NCBI RefSeq assembly: GCF_037042905.1
Contig: NC_087247.1
Location: 60,349,920-60,413,919 of the forward strand
From: Lytechinus pictus
Lineage: Eukaryota; Echinodermata; Echinoidea; Temnopleuroida; Toxopneustidae
DNA length: 64,000 bases
Direction: 5' to 3'
This document shows, in pieces, positions 56,901 to 64,000 of this stretch. A model generated the notes under the pieces. That model searched no databases. It was not told the DNA's origin and saw nothing but the letters and a program-made list of their open reading frames with translations. Both the position numbers and the translations under genes were made by a program. The first letter of the stretch is position 1. Each line of letters begins with the position of its first letter.

Positions 56901-58711
56901 TGTACTTGAATGGTATCAAACACTTTTCTCAGTTTGTAAAAATGACATTGTGAATATCTGAATACCGGTACTGCTTTTTAAACAATAATATAGAATGGTC
57001 TTACAACAGATGAGACTGCTAGTATTTCTAGAAACATTTTCACAATTTTTTATCAAGTTTATGATATGTTAGGTGTATCATAAATACATGTATATTGATG
57101 TTGAAAACCACTTGTTCATTCTAAACACTTTTCATGTGGTAATAATGATGATATTCGAATATTATCATACCCCAATGTATGTATGGTGTAAGGGATCTCT
57201 CCTGGGGTGACTTTCACAAATATGAAGTCATGGCAAAGTTTGGCTGCATATCAATCAGCAATCAGATTCAAAATTATCTCAATACAAGGTATTTAAATAG
57301 CACATGTGGAGGGCTGGCAGTGCAAAATAACCTCACACAAGAAAACAAAAACATACTCATTAAAGATCTACATACAAGAGAACATGACTGTCTGATATAG
57401 CATCAGAACACATTTTAAAATGCATCACATCTCTTTATATTTCATCATGACTTCATACAATATATAAGTATGCACTATTTTATAAAATATACACATGTAT
57501 GTCAAACAAATTTTCTGACTGTTATACCCAAGAAAGCACGTTGGCTTGGTAATAAGCATTTTGCAAAAGATTAATCATGTACAATTATTTATAAATATAT
57601 CCCTATCAAATTTTTCTCAATAACAAATTGAATTTGTTATCTCAAAATTTCTAAAAACATGGATACACTATTATAATATAGAGCAATTTCCAAATTCTAG
57701 GAAATAGTAGATGCGGCAGTGTGTACGTATCTATTGTGGCAGTTGAGATGTGCACTTTCATTAGGATACATTATACTCTTAGTTTGCATCACTATAGTGA
57801 AATATGACATACAAAAATAGACAGATATATTTCTGTTGCTCTTTTCATTTGAACTGGATAGAAATGATGTTATTTCCAATGTTTTTGTTTAAAAACAGGT
57901 CTGTACAAACAACATACCGAAGACCCCTTCTATGTTTTCAGCATAGTAACTTTTTGTGGTGTCAGATTCCAATATAAAGTACATTGTTACATTACAATTC
58001 AAGATAAATACCAGTTGTGGTAACGATCTCAAAATGAGTTCGAACAGAATAAAATAAAATTACCACCCAAGTGTTTGTATGTATGAATAAAAAATATGTG
58101 CCAAGTGGCTCTGGAAGAAAATATGTAATTGCTGAGAAATTAGCAAAATAAGCACGGAATTCCATCAAATGTCGGGTATTATTCCGAGCAATGTGAATAC
58201 ACTGTCTCACATACGCTTTTCTGTGTTAGTGATCATCAGAATTATCGGTTTTGAGCTAAGATTTCATGATTCTACAAAGATAAGTTTACATTAATGTACC
58301 AGATTAGATGTATGATAATATGGTGACAATTAACCTTGATTTTAAAGACTTTCTCATGAAATAATTGTATGCAGCAACTACTATCTTTTACCTTTAATTT
58401 CCAAGTCATTTCTGAACCAAGAAAGATTAATTTTTAATGATCGACCATGACCCATTTATTAAGTATGGGCTCTGTAACATAATCAATTGACCAACCTTTT
58501 TTACATGATGTGCTATGGAACTAAAGTCAACCGTAATTGTATAACTGATTGGATATTTCATGTTCCTGGGCAATTCTGTTTTTAAATAGAAGTCAGTAGA
58601 AGTTAATACTAAAAGAAATACAAAAGCTAAAATTCCCTTGATAACATTTCTTACAATCTTCCAGCATTAGACTTGTAAATAAATCTGACTTTGATCAGTT
58701 GTTTCAAGTTC

Positions 58712-58717
58712 TTTATT
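58712..58717 (-). terminator. Candidate poly(A) signal of the SH2-SH3 gene
   Basis: Minus-strand AATAAA (plus TTTATT) about 275 bp downstream of the stop. AT-rich surroundings make chance hexamers common. Confidence 0.3.
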
Positions 58718-58991
58718 TAGAATGGTCTAAAATGAAAAAGAACAGCCTCTCTAAATGATTCATCATTCATTTTGGTAGATGATAAAAAAATAGTTCAATA
58801 AATACTTAGTACTTTGTATTTGAATCAGTAATAACATATAAAAAATGAATATAAATACATAGGCTCATGGGCATCCTCTCTGTGATGCTAATACAGATTA
58901 ATATCTCATAGGATATTAGTATAATTTGTAATCACACATATCAAAATAACATTTTCAAATATAATTTAATAACAAAAATCATAGAAAGTAT

Positions 58992-59959
58992 TCATTTGCC
59001 TATTTTCCCCTTTTTCTGATGACTAGGGCCAGTAGTACATTCTGATAATCTTAGATAGGTTTCGATTGGATCATAGTCTCTTGTAGTCATGTAATCTGTC
59101 ATGGAATCTTTTTTCCTTCGTACTGGTGATGATTCTGCTGATGATATGTTAGAACCCCTAGCTGGTGAACTATTTTGCCTTGCTGCTTTATGTCTAAAGC
59201 GCCTACCACTGAATGTATGCGTTGGTGAAGCATCTGGTGACATGTCACTGAAGTGCATCAGATCTTGTGGCTCTACATCAATCAACCTTTCAGGTTTGAC
59301 AGAGAAGTCAATCCATGCTGTTGGTTCTGATAAATGTCTTTGCAACTGCCTGGGAGAGACACACCGTAGGACCCCCAGTCTTGGTAGTTCTGGAGACATC
59401 CATCGATCTCTGTTCTCGAGGCAACTTGTGATGTATTCACTAGAAACGTAAATATCCTCATTTCCACAGTTTCGCAATGTGAGGCCACATGGCACTGTGT
59501 GTATCCTCTGCATATGAATGTTACCTTTGTTCTGGTTCTCACTCATAAAGTTTGAATTACAGTCTGTGAGCGGTAAGGATGATGTATCTATGCCAGCATC
59601 AGTCTTTGTTGCTTCCTCATTGCCAACATACCCTGCATTCAAAAAGGCACTTTTCTCTGTAGGTTGTGACTCAGTCAAGCTCCTAAGCAGAGCAGCTGGG
59701 ATGTAACCCAGTTCCCTACGGTCATTATGTCCAAACCACCAATTCTTGTTGTCTTTCTGTAAAACTGTAAGGAGTTCACCTTCACAGAATGAGAGCATAA
59801 CTGGATCAGGAGCAGCATAATCCTGGTTTGCTACATACTCCTTGTGTTCTACATGAAGAGGGATATAATTATGATTGTCTCTAGGCTGAGGTAAGGGCAA
59901 CAGAGATGTAGTGATCGTAACCGGAGTTGTTCGAAGTAAGGGTTCTTTAAGAACCAGAC
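58992..59959 (-). CDS. SH2-SH3 gene terminal exon: SH3 and tail
   Basis: 968 nt long terminal exon; acceptor TATTTACTTCAG. Encodes the end of the SH2 (LVLKEPLLR), a Pro-containing linker, the SH3 domain, and a low-complexity basic/Ser-rich tail with a late YDPIETYLRL tyrosine motif. The tail has no domain I recognise. Confidence 0.92.
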
Positions 59960-62232
59960 CTGAAGTAAATAATAATAATTCAAGTGTTATTTCAAACATA
60001 AGTCAATGACATTGATGCTTTTGCATGATAAAGTGCTATTTTTTGTGGCAATAATATCTACAGCTATAAATCAAAAACCTAAATATCTTCAAAATGAAGA
60101 ACTTCATAAATGCTCAATTTGAAAAAAGAAATAAAAAATTGAAGAAAAAAATATTCATAATCACACAGATGTACTGCATATGTTTTACATAAATTTCAAC
60201 AAGAAATCAACATCAACACATATAATTAATTTGATTTTAAAATATCTAGGTGAAAATTATGAGTTTGTGTTTTTCTTTCATCATATGAACTTTTTGCGAT
60301 AAATACCTACTATAAATAACAATATGTTACATACATACCTGACTCATCAAGAGGAGTTGTTCTATAGCACTGAATAAGGTTTCTTAAATCACAAGCCTGG
60401 ATATCTCGCCCCCTGTCCTCACTCCGATCTCTCCTCACGTAGAACATTGATTCAATGGTCTCGATCAGGTAATGATTGCAATGGTTTCTGGTACACACAG
60501 ATATCACAAAATGTCCTGTATGCAAACAAAATAGATATAAATCATTTACATTAGCGTGAGAAAAAAATTGAATTATCTCTAGAATAGTACTAGACAGAGA
60601 CAAAACATACATTTACATCATAGTATGTATTCCCTCATGTATTCAGAAAATTGGTTTTATGATGCACTGACAAGATGTCAATCTGACAATTGCCATAGAA
60701 ACAGTCATTAATCAGTGCTTCTCAAATCTCATATAAAACCAAGGATTTGACTGAAATCGTCCATAGTTAACAATTCAGTCAGTGCTGATAATATTTCATT
60801 TTTCAGGAAATCCCTCCCCAAACAACCTAAAGTACATTCCTTCATCATGAGTGATTAGTATGGTATAGGATCGTATTACAGATCACATTTCATGAATTCA
60901 ATCATATCAAACACAATGTTGTCATAAGATACACAAATACCTACAAAATTTGAATATATGTAAAAATTATGCAGAAATAGTTTTTCTTTTTTACGATATC
61001 AGCTTCCAATCGGACCCCTCTTTGCATGTGAAATATTTTGGTCACTTGAAAATGGTATCGTATTACCTAACGTTTGTTTTTTAATGGAAAAAGTTGAAAA
61101 GACAACAAAATCACTTAAGAGCTATTTTTACAATGTTTTATTATTTTGAGAATACAAAGACTGTTAAAATGTGTTTTTGACAATTTTTTATCATCTTTCT
61201 ATTCAAGTTACATTTGGAAGGATGTTGTAAAGTTTTGAGCAAATGAAATTATTTTCTGATGCGTATGATGTGCGCGTTCGGTAATACAAGCCTGGTCGGT
61301 AATACAATCAGTCACTGTATACTTTAAAATACAGAATACCCCCTAAGTTTGTTGTAAAAATGGCCAAAAAAAAATAAAATAAAAAAATTTGAAAATATTG
61401 GTGAAGGTTTGAGGAAAATCCATTAGACATTCAGAAATTAATAAGAATGTACAATTTTGGATTTGTGTGGTCATAAACAAGCAGCTGCCCCATTTTATGT
61501 AATATAAAATGCATGAATTTTTATTTTTTTATAGTTCGAGATTATTTTTTATTTCTTTTTACAAACGGATGTGAAATGATTTGTCTATTGATATACTGAA
61601 TGTACAGTAAAAAACATTGTCAATTTTCTGAGAAAATGACATTTCATTGATATTTTACCATACAATATGTAGTAAAGGTGCACGCATATGACGTCACAAA
61701 TCAAATAATTTATATTTTAATATTAATCTTTTTATTCTTTGATGGATTTTTCTCAAACCTTTGGCAATATTTTTTTTAATTTTTTTCTGCTATTTTTACA
61801 ATAAACTTTTTGTCAGGGTGAACTTCCCCTTTAAAAAGATGCTATAAAATAGACAGTGAATTCAATTTTCAAGAGATTTCCGGTAACCAAGGTATTCGAT
61901 ACAGACATTCTATACATTCATCAATGTGATAAATGAAAAAAAATCAATTCATAGAATGGTAGAAACATGTTTCTGAATGCATGCTTACCTCCTCTATTAC
62001 TGCTTTGTCTTACTAAAAACAATCCTTCTTTGCCACTGGTATGACCTCTGAAAGGACTCTTGAGTAGTAGTTCCTCAGCCACCTTACGCTCCATTAGACC
62101 ATGAAACCAAAGGGGTACTTCCACTAGCTTGCCCCGCCCACATGAACTATGGTGGTGATGATGATGAGATCTTAAAGAACATGGAGAGTTAGGCAACGAG
62201 TTATGCTGTCGCAGTTTGGATGGGCTAAACAT
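58992..62232 (-). CDS. SH2-SH3 adaptor-like protein, last three exons (462 codons seen)
   Basis: Exons on the minus strand: 62232-61989 (exon probably begins at 62242 after an acceptor), 60515-60339, 59959-58992; GT-AG borders, phase 1 at both introns. Numbering from the Met at 62232: poly-His run H23-H28; SH2 domain from W42 (WFHGLMERKVAEELL) through FLVR (72-75, R75 being the phosphotyrosine-binding Arg), HYLI (96-99) to about 145; SH3 domain about 182-235 (ANQDYAA, NWWFG with W214-W215, GYIPAALL); then a Ser/Arg/Pro-rich tail of about 225 residues (for example SSAESSPVRRKK) ending at TGA 58992-58994. No kinase follows. The SH2 resembles the CSK/MATK type by eye, but those kinases run SH3-SH2-kinase, whereas the order here is SH2-SH3 as in CRK. 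I do not recognise an orthologue. In-frame codons S-C-S precede the Met, so upstream exons outside the window are possible. Convergent with OS9. Confidence 0.88.
60339..60515 (-). CDS. SH2-SH3 gene exon: second half of SH2
   Basis: 177 nt, phase 1 at both ends; acceptor TTTGCATACAG, donor TCAG/GTATGT. Joins the previous exon to read NRG-G-HFVISVC, then HCNHYLIETI and CDLRNLIQCYRTTPLDES, completing an SH2 fold (beta-C/beta-D histidine, alpha-B helix). Confidence 0.9.
60858..61322. mobile_element. 465-bp TIR element, uninterrupted relative of the 14.3-kb element
   Basis: GTATGGTATAGGATCGTATTAC at the left and GTAATACAATCAGTCACTGTATAC at the right; the body is the reverse complement of 16455-16208 followed by 14546-14304. 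It lies within the intron that splits the SH2 domain. Confidence 0.8.
61330..61836. mobile_element. ~500-bp palindromic MITE next to the previous element
   Basis: Right end TTTTTGTCAGGGTGAACTTCCCCTTTAA; TGACGTCACAAATC and GGTTTGAGGAAAATCCATTA arms match the 47.1-kb element. The left terminus is partly eroded (TACCCCCTAAGTTTG). Confidence 0.65.
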
Positions 62233-62242
62233 GCTGCAACTC
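61989..62242 (-). CDS. SH2-SH3 gene exon: poly-His N-region and first half of SH2
   Basis: Acceptor CTCATTACAG ends at 62243; donor GGAG/GTAAGC at 61988. Contains M-FSPSKLRQ, six consecutive histidines from CAT/CAC codons (plus-strand ATGGTGGTGATGATGATGAG), and the alpha-A and beta-B parts of the SH2 with FLVRQSSNRG. If the exon really starts at 62242, it enters in phase 2 and the true start codon is upstream. Confidence 0.85.
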
Positions 62243-64000
62243 CTGTAATGAGATAAGAAATGAGAACATAACCGATAACCTCTTGAATTAAAAAAAAACT
62301 CTTTTATGACACATTTATTTCATCAAAATAAAATATAGGCAGATTCTTTAAAGGTTGACTAATTCAGTACCCGGCATATCAAATTCAGATTGACAGTATA
62401 TTGCAAGTAATTACAAAAGGGAAACTAGACCTAAATGGAGGCCCAGAATCAACTGAGATGAGAAAGACAAGAACTGAAGCAGAACAACAATGCAGGGTAT
62501 ACCAGAATGCCAAAATCAAGAGAAAACCAGTATTATAAACTTGTTATTTCCTGGAAGGTCTGTATTAAGCCAAAATTATATAATTTAAGTAGTCACCTTA
62601 GTTTTTGTAAATATAATACACTTAAGATTATTTATTTTCAATTAAAAATTTCCAATAAAAAAGAATCAGGTTCCAATAATAACTATATTTCCACCTTTTT
62701 TCTATATAAAACCACTTCCAGTAAGGAATGGGACAGAAATTTCAAAATAAAATCCTTGTATATAGCTTTCTGATAAAGAATTTATGATAAATTTATACAT
62801 GACAAATGTTTAACTTCACAATATTCTCTTATAAAGAATTAAAAAAAATCATATAAAACACATTATTAAAACATAGGTGAGTAAGTTTTTACAAGTAGAC
62901 AATAATCAAATAATAATCTAAACAAAATCCACCTCCTTCCCAAATCTGTAAGTCTTAAAGAAACATAGGAAAGTAGTATTTTACAAAAAAAAAAACATCC
63001 AAAAACTTCATTGTGCCATTCACTCCTAAAACTGGAAAGATTTCAATCTTAGAAGTCAATAGAATTTCCTGGAAAGACAACTCATTCTGATGATAACTTC
63101 AATTGAGTAAAAGAAACAAAATCATCCATCCTTGATGGCAAAATTTCCCACAATCATCATGCCTTCTGAGAAACTGGAAGCAACCAAGTACATATGCTTT
63201 TCATCAATATTTACACAAATTTCCTTGAATGGTAACGATTATAAACCAAAACCTTGGTAACTATATGATCCAAACTTCCACAAAGGGTCTGATAAATTAC
63301 AAGAACTAGTCATCTGAGAAAAATGTACCTAAAAAGAAACTATACTGTCAATGTTGACATATGTGATATTTGATACCCACTGGTGTTTGCTGTATGAACT
63401 GACGTCTTTTCATCATTGAATTCAATAAAAGAAAAACAAACACAAACGATTCAGCAAAAGAGTTGCACAAAAATCCATATTTTGGAATGATGTCAACACA
63501 TCTGACCTCAGAAGTAAACAATGATGTCTATTGTCTACTTAATGTACTAGTATGACAATATTAAACTGAGGTTTTTTATGTCTATGTTTTAATACACCTG
63601 CCCACACCATTTTATTGTTAGATTGTAGGAGGTAATGAATTAGTGTGCAAGATTCTCTTTCACTTTCATATATGAACATGAAGTCATGATCAGCTGCTCA
63701 ATGGAAGTATGAAAAATGAACAATTGGTAGTGACATAGAAATTGTTTACATGTCGGGGGTACATTGACGAACGCAAGTTACAAAAAGGTAAAATGCAGCT
63801 ACATTCCATCTCCATTTTAAACAGAAAGTGATAAAATAAATAATGGTCTCAATTCTATAGTTGTTTTATAAAAGTGATTTTAGTGAATGGGAAATAAGTG
63901 AAGGTAACTGTGTAGACCCATACCACAATGAAGGATGTGGTGACGGTGTTCAGATTATGACATTGATCTATACTTTTAGAATCACTAATGGTGAATTGAA
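62243..64000. other. Upstream intron or 5' region of the SH2-SH3 gene
   Basis: AT-rich, with no exon I can support on either strand and no recognised repeat. Confidence 0.5.

Larger units (their letters stand above)
49519..58991. other. Convergent intergenic region and 3' UTRs
   Basis: AT-rich, with no reading frame I would call a gene. Contains the palindrome at 50.8 kb, half a MITE near 51,431, a C/T-rich patch and G10 run at 52,380-52,545, the MITE at 53.8 kb and a C/T-rich patch at 54,760-54,900. The rest shows no structure. Confidence 0.6.

Noticed and set aside
59101..59451. 116-codon plus-strand frame
   Set aside because: Antisense shadow of the SH2-SH3 terminal exon.

Overview
This is AT-rich animal nuclear DNA: genes are split by GT-AG introns and surrounded by dense transposon debris, with no bacterial-style packed ORFs. 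The repeats (foldback elements, short TIR elements with TA or TTAA targets, tRNA-derived SINEs, CR1/L2-like LINE remnants, arrays of CGCGAAGCGCGAGC-type units) and the degree of similarity of the main gene to human OS-9 suggest an invertebrate deuterostome, most likely an echinoderm. That assignment is inference from style, not from a marker gene.

Layout: 1-13.26 kb is repeat-dominated and has no host gene I can support. It holds a degenerate TIR element, two oppositely oriented arrays of the CGCGAAGCGCGAGC motif, a 3.2-kb foldback with about 179-bp internal tandem repeats, and a mariner-like transposase remnant. From 13,403 to 49,518 (+) runs a complete 12-exon OS9 gene (695 codons) whose introns are swollen by transposons. 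From 49.5 to 59.0 kb is an AT-rich convergent intergenic zone with a few small palindromic elements. From 62,232 down to 58,992 (-) lie the last three exons of an SH2-SH3 adaptor-like gene; its 5' end may continue beyond the window.

The two genes are convergent and I see no functional link between them. OS-9 family proteins are ER-lumen lectins of the SEL1L-HRD1 ERAD system. The minus-strand protein looks like a cytoplasmic phosphotyrosine/proline-motif adaptor with no kinase domain.

The most unusual content is the transposon architecture inside OS9: a three-level nest in intron 2, a TTAA-flanked 1.95-kb foldback in intron 3 whose two arms both keep the same 60-codon reading frame, a LINE broken by two related 8-bp-target elements in intron 8, and a two-level TIR element in intron 1 whose uninterrupted relative lies at 61 kb in the other gene.
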